Shown here: positions 23,955-36,573 of the stretch, piece by piece
Position numbering within the stretch: position 1 is the stretch's first letter
Layout of the letters: every line of letters begins with the position of its first letter
Assembly (NCBI GenBank): GCA_034008185.1
Contig: CM067095.1
Location: 1,224,610 to 1,288,609, forward strand
Direction: 5' to 3'
Length of the DNA: 64,000 bases
Source: Gorsachius magnificus
Taxonomy: Eukaryota; Chordata; Aves; Pelecaniformes; Ardeidae
The notes under the pieces: model-generated
Told to the model about the DNA's origin: nothing
The model's database searches: none
What the model saw: only the letters and a program-made list of their open reading frames with translations
Program-made: the position numbers and the translations under genes

Positions 23955-26900
23955 TCCTGCCTGTATCCATGCAGCTTACCTGCTCATCAAAACCCAGGAT
24001 GGCACACAGACCAGCTTCCCTTGACAGAAGAGTTCTTAGAATTATTTTTTAGCAGACATGCTCCAACCAAGCCATAAGGATTATGTACCATAAGCTTTCC
24101 AAGGAACAGTTCAGAAGCGGGCGACACGCGCTGCTCTCCAAGGAAGTCCCGGGTTACTTCATCCTGCGAGCTTTCCTCGGGGCTGTTAGTCCAGATCCAC
24201 ACGGTACCACCAGAACCTACGCACTCCGCACACCTCCAGCAACACATTTCCAACGACCGCGTGACGGCGCCTGCACCCATCACCCAAAGACTGCCTGCTG
24301 GCTTCAGCACTGGAAAAACTCCTCTGGAACGGCGGGCGGATAGCCAGCGGCAGAATCCATCGCTGCTCCTGCGGCGGCAATGAACACAGCAATGGCACGG
24401 CCGCCGGCAAAGGGGTCCAGCCCCCTCCCTGCACCAGGGAAAGGAACTTCCTCCCCACTACGGTCTTTCACATGTGATTGATGAGAATCAGATTCTTTCA
24501 GAGATTTTTTTTTTTTTTTTTTTAAGTACATCCTAACGCTTGGCTTGCACCAGACAACCCCCAGGGCTGCTCTTAAAATCAGCAGCAACGCAGACATGAG
24601 AGGCAATTTGTGGGTGTCCGGCACAACCTGTTTCTGCAGCAGGTTGTATATGGGGAAGGGTAAGCCGGGTGATGGAGTTGTTCTTAATTAATCGGGAATC
24701 TCATGATTAATGAGGTTTGGGGATTTTTCCAATTGCCTCATGAGAACAGGGGGGGAAGGTGACAACTCTGGCGTTTTCTCGGTCAAAATGACAGTGATGT
24801 CAGGGAGCAAAACGCATCCCTCCTCACCCTGCCTGGGGGCAGAGCTGCTCCGCTGCACGGCACCTCAGCGGGGAGCTGGGTCCCACGTACACCGGGAATC
24901 GCTGCCGCGGTGCCGGGAAGATGGGTGGTCTGCAGGAAAACTGACCAGAGGCTGATGGTCAAGGACGAGGAATGAAGAAGGACCTGGGGACTGTAAGAGG
25001 CTCTTGCAGAGCCTGGAGGACAGAGATGTTAAGGAAAAATCTTTGGGGAAGCCAAGAAACAAAACCAGGTTGCCAAGCGCTGAGCACGGTTTTTAGCGAC
25101 TTGTAATGACTTCACTAAAGATGGATAACAGAGGAACACAGGATCAGAATCTCCACTGTCCGGTCGAGAGCACTGCTCGGAAGGATCTAAAGCTCCTAAG
25201 TATCAAGAAAAATTCAGAAGATTTAAAATAAATTCTTCATTTAAGTCCTATTCTCGGATTTTAATCTTTTTTTTTTTGAATGATTGGCCTTAAACCTTTA
25301 GCTCTTTTGCAGCCCAACTGCAAATGCAAACACACTCGTCCTCCCCCTCCTTGCGTTGTCGGCTTGGCTGATGGCGCCATCCACGTCCCCCGGTATCAGC
25401 ACGCTGGAAACCCTTCCACTGCCCTGAATTCAAACAAATCCAGTTACAGCTTGAAGTCCTCCACACTGGAATCGGTTCCGTTTTGACTTCTCGTACCAAC
25501 GGATCCCGCGCTCCCACTGCGGCACAAAGGGAAACTTCTCCCCATGTTCTCCCATCGAGTGAAAAATGATGAGCCAGGAACCAGAGCTCTCAGGTAACAG
25601 CAGAACTAAGTGACAGACACGGCAGCGAACAAGTGACAGGAGCGTGAGAAGCTCAGGGAGAAGTGATGGAAAGCACAATAAGAACCGTGAACGACACACG
25701 GAAAAATAAGACCGAGAACAGAAAGCAGGAATTAAAAAAATGATAGCGTTAAGTAACAGATAAAAGGAACCAGCAATTATTTACGAAATAAAGACGATGA
25801 CAGTTTTTGCTTTAAAGATTTTTTTCTTCCATACTATATAATTTCTGCAACAACCAGATCGCTAGTTGTTAAGAGGAAAAAAAAAAAAAAAAATACAGCT
25901 TTCAAAAGCTTTTTCAGGTAACACCAAAGTAATGGATGATATCAGTAACACATACGCGCCAGTGCCAGCCAGCACCAAGCTCCGAGCCCCTGCTTTCCCA
26001 GTCTCTAGACAGTAATTTTTTCCCCATTAACTTTTTATGGACAATCCTGTACAGCCAAGTTTGCCAAAGGCCATTAATTGGGCTAACTCCAGTTACCCAG
26101 ACAAAATGTCTGTCAAGGAGGGGTAAAGACGACCCCGGAGGTTTGCAGCTCAGCCTTAACTGGACCCACGACCAGGCACGGCTGGGGAGCCACGGAAAGC
26201 AGCCGAGCACCAGGGGACTCGGGTGAGAAAGCCTGCACCCGCTGGAGGGATGGAGCCATTCCCAGAGCTCATCCCCAGCTGGACAAGGTCCCTTTCACAG
26301 CCCTGAAGGGGACAGGGTGAGGGAATTAAGTTAACGCATCTCTTTTTAAAAAAGAACATGCTTTTTACTTCTATATGTCTTTTAAATTTTATTTTTCTAA
26401 CGTGATTTCAGAAATTTTGCATGAAATCCTGACTCAAGCCAACGGCAAACCCCCACCCACCCACCCCTCAATTCCTAAGAGCTGCCTTTTGCTTCCCAAA
26501 CTCAGCCCTTCCCAGGGCCAGGCTCGGGCAGAGAACAGCAACGCAGCTGGTGACCAGCCTGCACGCTTCGGCCCGGCCCCGGGCACCACCTTTACGAGCT
26601 GGTGACAGGTTATCCTATTTTATCACCCCAAAGCAAGCCTTCTGCACCACTTCCCACTTCCACGGAAGGCTTCCACGCCATCCGCCTTCTCCCACATATG
26701 TCTGGTGGGTACCCATGGCTGCGTGCCCGTCCCCCCCAGGCCATCCCATGGCACGCTTATCCCCAAACACCCTCCACCTACTTCAGTCTCCCCTGCAGAA
26801 CTTTGCATTCACACCTCTGCAGCTGCCCTGGTTTGGCGCGAGCCCGGCGCTTCATCGCAGCCGCCCTCGGCTCCGCAGTGAGACCGATGCCCAGGAGCCG

Positions 26901-28325
26901 CATCAACCCAAAGCCTCCCCGCTCAGGACTGCCCAACGCCTCTGAGCCCAAGGGAACCGGGCACTGCTTTGCCAAGACACGGCAAATTTAAAACCCCGTT
27001 TGCTAGCAGAGTCTTTTTTTTTTTTTTTTTCAAAAAAGAAATAAAGCCTGCAATGTAGAGCCCTTCTCTTACAGTTTTAATACAGAAACGCTGCCCTTTC
27101 CGCTTGTAGTCCGAGCTGCCTTCTCATTTTACAGCTAACTGATTTTCCTGCCCTGCTACTGGGGTTATTAGAGGCAGGATGCATCGCCCCATCGGCGGGC
27201 GTCGAGCCACCGTCAGCCGGGCCGGCTCTGCCACCGCTCGCCGACCCGACGGCAGCTCGATGAGAGCTGGCCTTCTGCCTTCGCCTGCCGTCTAAAGTTC
27301 ACCTCTGCTTTCGTAACGCCATACCCTGATCTTCAGGAGAATGTCAATTAACTGAGAGCACGCAATAATAATAATTAAAAAAAAAAAAATTAATGAGGAA
27401 CTCCATAATAAAACAAACCTGGGAGAAAACTACTTACCTGGAATTTTATTAGTATCCGATTCAAATATCCGTTTTAACAGGAGTAAATTATTAAAGCAAA
27501 CAGAAGTGGCTAGGTAAGACAGCAGAGCTAAAAATAGCCGCGTTTAGCCCCGATATAAGTATTCACAATGTCGCTGATTGAGAGGAAGCCGCATCTATTC
27601 GCAGCAGACCTGAACGCGGTCCAAAACGCTGATGTAGACTCTTTCTAGTAGGCAAAATAGCAAATTAGAAAACAAAAATACCAAGCTGTTTCCAAACCCT
27701 AACTGAACGCGCTGTGTATAAATATGGAAAAACGACAAACAAATAAGCAGCAACATCTGCAGCAGAACGGGTCAAGGCTCGCTGCCCGTCGCCTGCAGCT
27801 GACGGCTCCGATTCCCAGGCAGGCAAAGCTCCAGCGCAGGCTTCCCCGTGTCGGGCGGCTCGGGAACGTGCGCTGGTGCGCGGCTCCGCAAGCCCGGCAG
27901 CAGCACGAGGATTCCTCCCCATTTAGGGCACTTCAAGGTCTCCGTCCCCAAGTCCCTCCCAGACCTCCCCTGATCTGTCTTATTTGGCTGAGTTTGGACA
28001 ACAGCATAAAGAAGTCAAGAACGTAACCCAAGGGGCACCTGCACGTGGTGTCATCCCAGGCGCCGCGTCCCCAGAAAAGCCTCTTGTGCAGAACGGCCGA
28101 GGAAGCCGCGGGGCGGCACGCGGTAACAGCAAAACTCACCTAGCGCACCGCAGTGAAACCCTCGGATCTTCGTGCTGAAACCCAGCGCTGGGCTTGTTCT
28201 TTTTCCCCACCACCTGAAACGGCCCTCGCCTGGAGGCTCTGTTAGCCCTCCGTGAAACGGCGTGGACCCGCCACTGACGCCCGCGAGTGCTGCTCCAGCG
28301 CCGCCTGTAGCCTCTGCGCAACAGG

Positions 28326-28368
28326 GAGCCAGCGCCCGCGGCCGAGGGGCCAGCACCCGCGGCCGAGG
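28326..28368. repeat. Two-copy direct repeat, GC-rich, intron 2
   Basis: The block CCAGCRCCCGCGGCCGAGGGG occurs twice in direct succession with one difference. It lies in a locally GC-rich patch of intron 2. Confidence 0.85.
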
Positions 28369-30288
28369 GGCCGCGCTTGCCCTTTCTGCTGGGGAGTTAC
28401 CATTCCTCCCCATGTGCCATCTCACAGCTTAACCCCATTTTATTTTACTCGTCTCAGTGCAGCGAGCCCTCCATCGGTACCAATAACAGATCTGGGTCTT
28501 AGGCACAAAACGTTAGGGGGGGAGGTCTATTATTAAAGCCCACAAAAACCGTAATTCAAGGCAGCCTGCGGATTACAGTTACCAGCCTGTTCAGTTACAG
28601 AATACCCAGTGAAGTTCAAAATCGTGTTCTGCATGGTTTAGGCACTCCGTTGCCATAGCACAGGATAATTAAGACCACCTAAAAGCTCCAGAGCCGAGAG
28701 AACCACCGATTGCCTTCTCCAGGAACAAAGAGACTCGATACTTCCAGGGAAAAACTCCTCTGCGTAGGAATCGCAGCTCTAAGTACAAAGCCACAAAAAT
28801 CCTCGCAGCCCAGAAGGCACCACAGATTTCACTACTTCTCTTTCCAATTATGAGCTATTTGTCCTTCACCTATTTTTCCTAGCAGAGCATAATGTACATT
28901 CACTTGTCATTGAAAATAATACATCATCACAAATTAAAACGTATCTTTGTGCACAGAAAGCAGGGGAAAAGAACAAATTCCGTTTTACAAGACAGGACTT
29001 GCACACAGTGGTGAGGAGTGCAGAACAATTTCCCTGGGACGGAATCAAACTGAGCTCAAATTGGTCTGTAAGTTCCCAGGTAGCTTCTTTAATGACGGCT
29101 ATAAACCATCATATGAAAATAAACTTTGGCTAAAACATGTCTTCAGAGCAAATCCTTATTTCCAGGCCTATCTTCCAATAGCTTATCACCTGGTGAAATC
29201 AAAACTTGGTTTTAACCAAGCTTTTTTTTTTTCATCTTCCCACGCACAGGCCCTGTGGGTGCCTCAAGCTCCCGCAGCCAGGGGAGCAGAAGAGCCGTGC
29301 CGCTGCCCCAGCACGCGCGTTTCGGACGCGATGGAGGAGCATTCCCAGATTCCGCGTCAAACCTCGCTCCAGGCTTCCAAGCAGGAGGGTCTTAAGCAGC
29401 TGATACACTGACTTGCTGAGAGCATTCGATTATCATGCTGCTTGAAGGCCAGAATAGCCGCTGGGAGCAAAATACTCGAGGTGGGTTATGGAGCCTGCAC
29501 TTCAACGGGGAAGGCACGGGGTAAAGACCCTTCCACGGCCACTGCCAGTGGCCAGGAGTTCAGCGCTTTCAAAGGGCAGCCCCAGCAGCCGTCAAGATGT
29601 CAAGCGGAGGCACACCAATTCAAATGATAAAAGGATTCCTAAGGAAAAGAAGAATGTGCTCTATTTTTAACACACAGCTAGAAATCATTAAAAAAAAGAA
29701 AAAAAAAGTGATGTCTGTGCTTCACCCACTGCAATTGCCCCTGGATCTTTCCCTCCAAAAAAAAAAAAACAAACACCCCAACCCACTATATGTCGTCTTA
29801 AGACCTGCAGGAAATGCACCTCTGAATATTAAACATGCAATAAATCATTTTTTAAAGCCATGAAAGAAGAAAAGAATGGGGAAGACTTATATCTGAACCA
29901 CATTTAGTACCTATCTTTCATACCCTAGGCTCCCGTAACATGAGAATTCTAATCGACTAAAGGAGATCAGTACCTAAGTTGAAAGGGGCGTATCAAAGGC
30001 ATTCAGCATATCAAAGGTGCAAGGAGGAAAGAAGGGTTGTACCTAAAAAAAAGTACCTCTAAAAGAGCGAGGGCTAATATCACTAAACCAAGACATACAA
30101 AAATATTCTCGCTTTTAAAGGGACAACTAAATAGAGAGTGAAAGCATTTCATGTCAATCAATCCGTCATTGCGAGGAATGCGACTGGATCCCTTCACTAA
30201 AGACCATCGAGAAATGCTGAGGACTTGGGGGGTTGTTCTTTTTTCACTTGTAAACAGAAGGAACTCCCACTGCTTTCGCAAGTGGCGG

Positions 30289-30546
30289 TAGCAGCTACCA
30301 GCAAGCAGCTACCAGCCAGCTAACAGTACGCAGCTACCAGCAAGCTATCAGCCAGCTAACGAGTACAGCAGCTACCAGCAAGCCAGCATAGCAGCTACCA
30401 GCAAGCTAGCTACCAGCCAGCTAACCAGTACCGCAGCTACCAGCAAGCTAGCTACCAGCCAGCTAACCAGTACCGCAGCTTCGAACGCCACGCCAGCAAG
30501 CTAGCTACCAGCCAGCTAACCAGTACCGCAGCTTCGAAACGCCACG
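30289..30546. repeat. Tandem array with about 42-bp unit, intron 2
   Basis: The unit is about 42 bases: GCAGCTACCAGCAAGCTAGC then TACCAGCCAGCTAACCAGTA and CC. About six copies are present. Early copies are degenerate and lack some AGCTAGCT parts; late copies are nearly identical and carry an insert with TTCGAACGCCACG. The tract is rich in short AGCT and TAGCTA palindromes. No stop-free coding signal supports a protein. Confidence 0.9.
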
Positions 30547-32083
30547 GTGGCTGGTTGTTATCTGCTGTATCAGTTCCCTCCCCACACATCACAAGAATCC
30601 CCAGTCCCTACAAAGGCCACAGCTGTTGTTGTTTACTTGAGCAGCATTTTTCCATCATACAATTTTTTACAATTCCTTACGGAATGCAAGCCGATACCCC
30701 CTTGGGTATCGAAAAAGCACACTGTTCCTTTGACAGGCTCCAAGCGGTGAGCCGCTCCCTGTCATGAATTATTTCCTGCACAAAGTACGCCGGGAGGTGC
30801 GCTCCTGTGCCGAGGTCTGCCTGTGTTTTTCCTGGGGGAGAAGGGGGTGGTAGGGTCACTTCACGAAGGCAGGAATAATTTCACCACAGAAGGGTATCTC
30901 AAGGCCCCGATGCTAGCATTCACCTTAGCAAGGCCCGTTCGGTATCTTAACCACTGGAAAGGACCCAGCAGGTCTGCAGCAGCGCCTGGGAGGCTGTTGT
31001 ACGGCGGTTACGATCAAAACACAAACCCAGTAGCGTTCAGTTCATAAACACACACACAGCACTTGGGTAAAGGGGGGCGAAACCACTAAAACAGCAGCGA
31101 CAGAGCACAGATGACTCCCCCTGCGCGGATTTTAAAGCCTTCCTCCGGTTCACTCCGTGCGCTCCAAGCGAGAGGAAAGCTGCTGAGAACCGGAGGTTCA
31201 GAACCAGATGGCTCTGCTGCTCCTCGGCCTCCTTCCCCTTGTAATCAAAGAAATTGTTGACAGAAGTATCTAGAAACATTAAGAAACTGGCTGGCGTGTT
31301 TCTGAACCTACCTACCCAACCACCGCAGGCACGCACGCGTTTGAGAGCGGAACGTCACCGCGGATGCAAGGCTGTCTGTGGGAAGAGGCCAGGAACGAGA
31401 GCAGCACTGCCCCATAAGGGCCCTGCTCGCTCCCCTGCGGAGCTGGAGGACATGGAGGTCTGGTGGGGCACGTTCCTCACCTCCTGAGGGCACACACCAA
31501 GCGACCTTCTGCAGCAAGAACCCCCCCAGATCTGGACCAATTCCCCGGGGGGGTTGCAAGCTGCATTATGCGTCGTTTTTTCATAGGACAGATACTGGTA
31601 CAGAGCAATAAAAGCATTTGACAGGCTTACAGTAAATATCCACGTCCGTTCTCTGCTCTACAAAGGCATTCGTGAGACAAGGGAGAGCCAGAGCTCCCCA
31701 GCCTCTCCGCTCCGTGGCTTTCTGACCGCTCCGACAGGCACTGCTGAAAGTTCCAAGACTTAACAGCCTCAGTAATTTGGAGCCTACTTACTCTTCTCCT
31801 GGTTTCTGCGCTTTTCTCCTATTACTAATGAGCTGTCCCACTGAGATGAATGAGTAGAGCTGGCAGGACCAAGGAATCTGCGTTATTAGAAGCACAGAGC
31901 TACGCAGGTAAATCTCATTAAAGTTGTTATTACACCGCACAACAGACACGGCAAACTAATATTTACCTATGTCAGAGTGGTGTTCAGAGGCTTAATTGGG
32001 CTGTGAATTGTTTCAGGACACATTGATAAAAACTCCACGGGAGCGTGACTGTTTTGGATTGACTGAGAAATTGCTGGGTGGGA

Positions 32084-32106
32084 GGGGGGGGGGGGGGGGG
32101 GGGGGG
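32084..32106. repeat. G23 homopolymer, intron 2
   Basis: Twenty-three G in a row follow GGGTGGGA on the plus strand. Such a run readily forms G-quadruplex structures and is hard to sequence, so its length is uncertain. Confidence 0.9.
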
Positions 32107-32526
32107 ACACGACGACATCAAGACTTATCCCCAAGCATGAACATCAGGAACGGGCTGAGAAAGCTCAAGTGAGCACAGGCAGGTGGAAAACGCTGCCTTT
32201 GGCGTGGAAGTCACTTTGCACTATGCGAAGGATGAATTTATAACATTTTAGCTCAAAGCTTTCCAAACCGGGCCGTGCAGCCCTTCTGCAGGGGTTGGCA
32301 GCGGAGCTGGCGAGCCACGAAGGCGTGATGGGGGGCAGGGGGCTCACCCCACAGCAGGGCCGGGCTCCCCCCACAGCAGGGCCGGGCTCCCCAGCCCACC
32401 TAACCCCTGCCCCTCCTGCACAAACAGCTCCTGGAGGCTGCTGCAGCCCGGCGCTGCGCTGGCAGTGCCCGTCCTGGGCCGGCTGCCCTCTCCTCCTCCT
32501 CCTCGGCTCCCCTCGCCGCGCACACA

Positions 32527-33027
32527 CGCAGCCCGATGCCATCGCAGCCCGATGCCATCTCCCCCGCACGCAGCCCGACGCCATCGCAGCCCGACGCCAT
32601 CTCCCCCGCACGCAGCCCGACGCACTCCCCCCCACGCACATCTCCCCCGCACGCAGCCCGACGCCATCGCAGCCTGCCGCCATCTCCCCCGCACACAGCC
32701 CGACGCCATCTCCCCGCACGCAGCCCGACGCCATCGCAGCCTGACGCCATCTCCCCCACACGCAGCCCGACGTCATCTCCCCCGCACGCAGCCCGACGTC
32801 ATCTCCCCCGCACGCGCCACGCCTCGCAGCCACCCATCTCCCGCACGCAGCCCGACACATCGCAGCCCGAGCCATCTCCCCACACGCAGCCCAGCGTCGG
32901 GCTGCGATGGCGTCGGGCTGCGTGTGGGGGAGATGGCGTCGGGCTGCGTGCGGGGGAGATGGTGTCGGGCTGCGTGTGGGGGAGATGGCGTCGGGCTGCG
33001 ATGGTGTCATCTCCCCCGCACGCCCGC
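32527..33027. repeat. GC-rich minisatellite that switches strand, intron 2
   Basis: Two modules build the array: a 16-base module CGCAGCCCGACGCCAT and a 10-base module CTCCCCCGCA, giving 26- and 42-base units. From 32527 to about 32892 they read on the plus strand. From about 32893 to 33007 the same modules read as reverse complement (GGGCTGCGTGTGGGGGAGAT). A last forward piece ATCTCCCCCGCACGC follows at 33008. The turning point is a near-spacerless inverted repeat. All long open frames across it are produced by the repeat. Confidence 0.93.
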
Positions 33028-34001
33028 AAAGCGGCTGCAAACAGAGCTGGAAGGATAGGACGGAGATTCAGAGGCCGCTGCCGGAGCCCTGGGTGTGCAG
33101 CTGCGGCAGGACGGAACAAATCCCTGAGCGCTCACCTACTCGGATAGGGGTGAGTTTACGTGCGTGCTGCCCAGGGAAAAACCAACCGACCTACGAACCG
33201 TGCGCGACAGAGCCGCTGCAGGCCGCGTACGACCAGCTTGGGCTTGGCTGCTGGCACACGGGTTGGCTGAACACTGAAGTGTGGGAACACCCAAGTGAAA
33301 TTTCGATCAAATCATTTGTAGTATCTCTCTGTATGTTATATCCGTGGTCAACCTTGCCCATCTTCCCTCCTACAATACCACTTCTGGAGTTCAAAGTTTC
33401 CAGTCTGCCTGGAATTCTTGATAACCTTAAGCCCAATCTACATATTTACACTGCTGAGCTAAAGGCTTCCCCGTGACTTACACCTTCCCAGAATTACACT
33501 GTATAAAAATGCTAATATATATCAGCATGTGTACATTATCCAGTATGTGAGGTTCCAGGTGACAGGACATATATTTTTCCTACTTTAAAGCTCAGGCTTG
33601 ATCTGCACCTCCACTGGGAGATGGCACAGCCGAGCACCTCCAGCCCCTCCAGAGGCAGGCACGGGTGCCCGTCAGGCTGCAACCCAACAAAGAAATGCAC
33701 AGTTATTTCTGATCAGAGGGAAAACCAAAGTGAACACAAACATTTTTTATAGGGACTCTGGATACTGTTTGTCCCTGACACACAAGACTGACATCTCCTT
33801 AAAACTGCCCGCAGGCAAAACGCACGTAAAACCTGCGGCGGGAGGCTTCAGCGCCGTCCCTTGGAAGGATCTCAGATGTAATTCATGCAAGTATCACGTT
33901 TGTTTCACCACAAAATAAAAGCATGTTGAAAGAAATGTAGCTTCCAGTAATATTTAAATTACAACACAAAAACTAGACATTAAACCTAACACTAATTCAT
34001 T

Positions 34002-34025
34002 AAAAAAAAAAAAAAAAAAAAAAAA
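34002..34025. repeat. A24 homopolymer, intron 2
   Basis: Twenty-four A follow ACTAATTCATT. I see no LINE or SINE body upstream to which it would be a tail. Confidence 0.95.
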
Positions 34026-36255
34026 TTGCACACAGCAAAACAGACCGAGTTTTAGAAGGCGGCCGTGAGCGGCTGTTTTCTCCCTGTCACTGTCCACCCC
34101 CCAGTCTGATAGAAGCGGAGAGGGAACAGCTCCCCGGCGAAACGCCTGGCATTGAACAGTTTCTGTTTCGGTTTACAGTCACACAGTTTCTGACACCTAC
34201 TTGTGGTTTTGTGTTGTTTTTTAACTGATGGTACAAACGGTGCAAGGAAAGCGCGGGTTCAAGAGATTCACAAAGGCCTCCTGCAGACGATCCACAACCC
34301 AGGATTTAGCCTAAATTTGAATTGAAAATAAGAAGTAACACAAGAAAGAAGAAGAGCAGTCTTCAAACAGTGTTTTAAATGTAATTTTTTGTTCGTACAG
34401 TTACTTCCCGATTTTGATGGCGTCTACTTCTGTATGGTGGCCATCTTCCTCGGACAGAAAAGGAAGCCCAGAATAAAACCACTTGAACAAACACTCTGCC
34501 TTCTTGCTTTTACACGACACCCGCCAAGCAAGTCCTCTTCTCCCCGACATACAGCTGCAGGTTATTTAACAGAATAGACCAGAACAGAGTGAAATTATCG
34601 CCGTGCTACAAGTCTCATGAACACTGATAAGAAAGTCCAGGGCTGTGGCACCTTCAGTCGCTCAAGCCTTGGGTCAGAAGCTAAGGGATGCCCCCAGGTG
34701 ACTTTGGCTCTAAAAATACCCCCGGTCTTTAAAGACACTTCAGGCCCAGTTTTTGCACAGCCCTTCCGACGGATGGAGGAGCTCGATCCATCCCCACGGG
34801 GGCTCACGCACGCCGGCTCCCAGGCCCCGGGGCCACCAGCCCCACCAGTGGGCCAGCTGGAGCCTGGGTGGAGGACACACCACTTGCCTCCATCCCCAGT
34901 GGCACAGGCAAGCGTGCCACTTCAGAGCCATCACGAGCCCTAGAAGGGACCAGAAGCAAGATCTACTAGTAGTTTAGAATCAAGATCTACTACTAATTTT
35001 GTCATCCCCTACTCATTTAACAGCCAAAAACTCAGGTGCTTTTCCTTACTCCCAACCAAGTTTGACTGCTGTCATTATTTCCGCAGAGGACTATTTAATT
35101 AGTTCAGAATGCCAACGGCACATAGACCTTATGCTTAAATTAAACAATAGCTTAAGCAATGCTCTGGGGAGGTGCTTTTCCCAGCCTGTTATTTTTAGGT
35201 ATCGCGGGGAGCGCAGTGCGCTGTGCTACCACGCTGGCAACAGAAAGAGGAAGAGCAAGACTGTTTTTTCTCAACCGATTTTAACTCAAGAGCCATCTAA
35301 CGATTAGCATCAAAATTCTGAAATAACGAAAGACGATGGGTCCACCGCTAGAGAAACAAGCAACAGAAAGCATGATTCACTGCCCTAAAAACCAAAGCTC
35401 TTTAGCTGTTCTCACCCTAGTTTGTTGGGTTTGGTCGTTGGTTGCTTTTTAACAGAAAGTTTTCACTGCCAAAGCTGGAGGAAACGGCCGCCAGCACGGC
35501 CAGGAGCGCGTTTCCCTCCGGCTGCGGAGGGCAGGCAGAAAAGTCCCTCCCCGCAGCTGAGGTTATCTGAGCTGAAGGAACCACGGAACAGACCCAACGC
35601 TCATCTGCTCTGGAAGCCCAGCTAAAAATCTGCCGGCACACACGCCAGCCGTACCCTGCTGGAACAGAATCCCGGGGGCCGGGAAGATGCCAGAGAGCCC
35701 CTCAAGACAGGCGTGGGTAGGAAGAAGCACTGATACAGATGGCAAAACGCTCACCCTGGCTGGCAAGACCTCCAGCTTGGAGCCTGCTGATTTTAGAGGA
35801 TATAAAAGACAGTGAAATGAATCACCCAAGAAAGATCATTCCCTGCTCTACAAAAGCGGATAGCAAATAGGGAAGAAAAAAAAAAAAGTTTATAACTTAT
35901 TACGTCAACTACCATTTTTTTTAATTGGTTCATTTTATGAGTGTTATATTTCAAGAAAATAAAACAGAAATGAGATCCAGCTTCAGGGGAAAAAAAAAAA
36001 CACGCCATTACTTACTAGGCAAGGTGAAAAGCTTATATTGCAGCATGACCAGCTGCTGGAACAGCTAAAACATGTCCTGTTCTCATCCTTCCCCACAACC
36101 CAAACCCAACAGCTCTGCATAACAGATGAGAATCTGAGAAGGGTGTAGACAAAGTGCCATGTCCCACCAGCTTCTCAGCAGGCACCGGGGAACCCATGGC
36201 CCAAGCTAAGCCAGGACCTGCAGTCGTAGGATGCTGTCCTGTCGCATCCCACAAA

Positions 36256-36573
36256 TTTGGGGCTTATAGGAAAGATGGGGACAATCTTTTTAGCAGGAAC
36301 AGCTGTGACAGGACAAGGGGGGATGGCTTTAAACTGAAGCAGGGGATGTTTAGACTGGATCTAAGGAAGAAATTCTTTACAGTGAGGGTGGTGAAACCCT
36401 GGCAGGGGTTGCCCGGAGAGGGGGTGGAGGCCCCATCCCTGGGAACATTCCAGGCCAGGTTGGAGGGGGCTGTGAGCAACCTGATGTGGTTCAAGGTGTC
36501 CCTGCTCCTGCAGGGGGGTTGGGCTGGGGGACCTCTGGGGGTCCCTTCCAACCCAAAACATTCTAGGATTCCA
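36256..36573 (+). repeat. CR1 LINE 3' fragment, intron 2
   Basis: Similarity to CR1 begins near GGGGCTTATAGGAAAGATGG and ends at CATTCTAGGATTCC. It is the longest plus-strand copy in the window and is antisense to GRK3. It includes GTGACAGGACAAGGGGGGAT and TAAGGAAGAAATTCTTTACA, both typical of the CR1 3' end. A long plus-strand open frame through it is incidental and does not resemble CR1 reverse transcriptase. Confidence 0.93.

Noticed and set aside
32165..33147. Open frames of 149-291 codons on both strands
   Set aside because: They are made by the strand-switching minisatellite; the peptides are repeats such as PHAARRH with no independent coding support.
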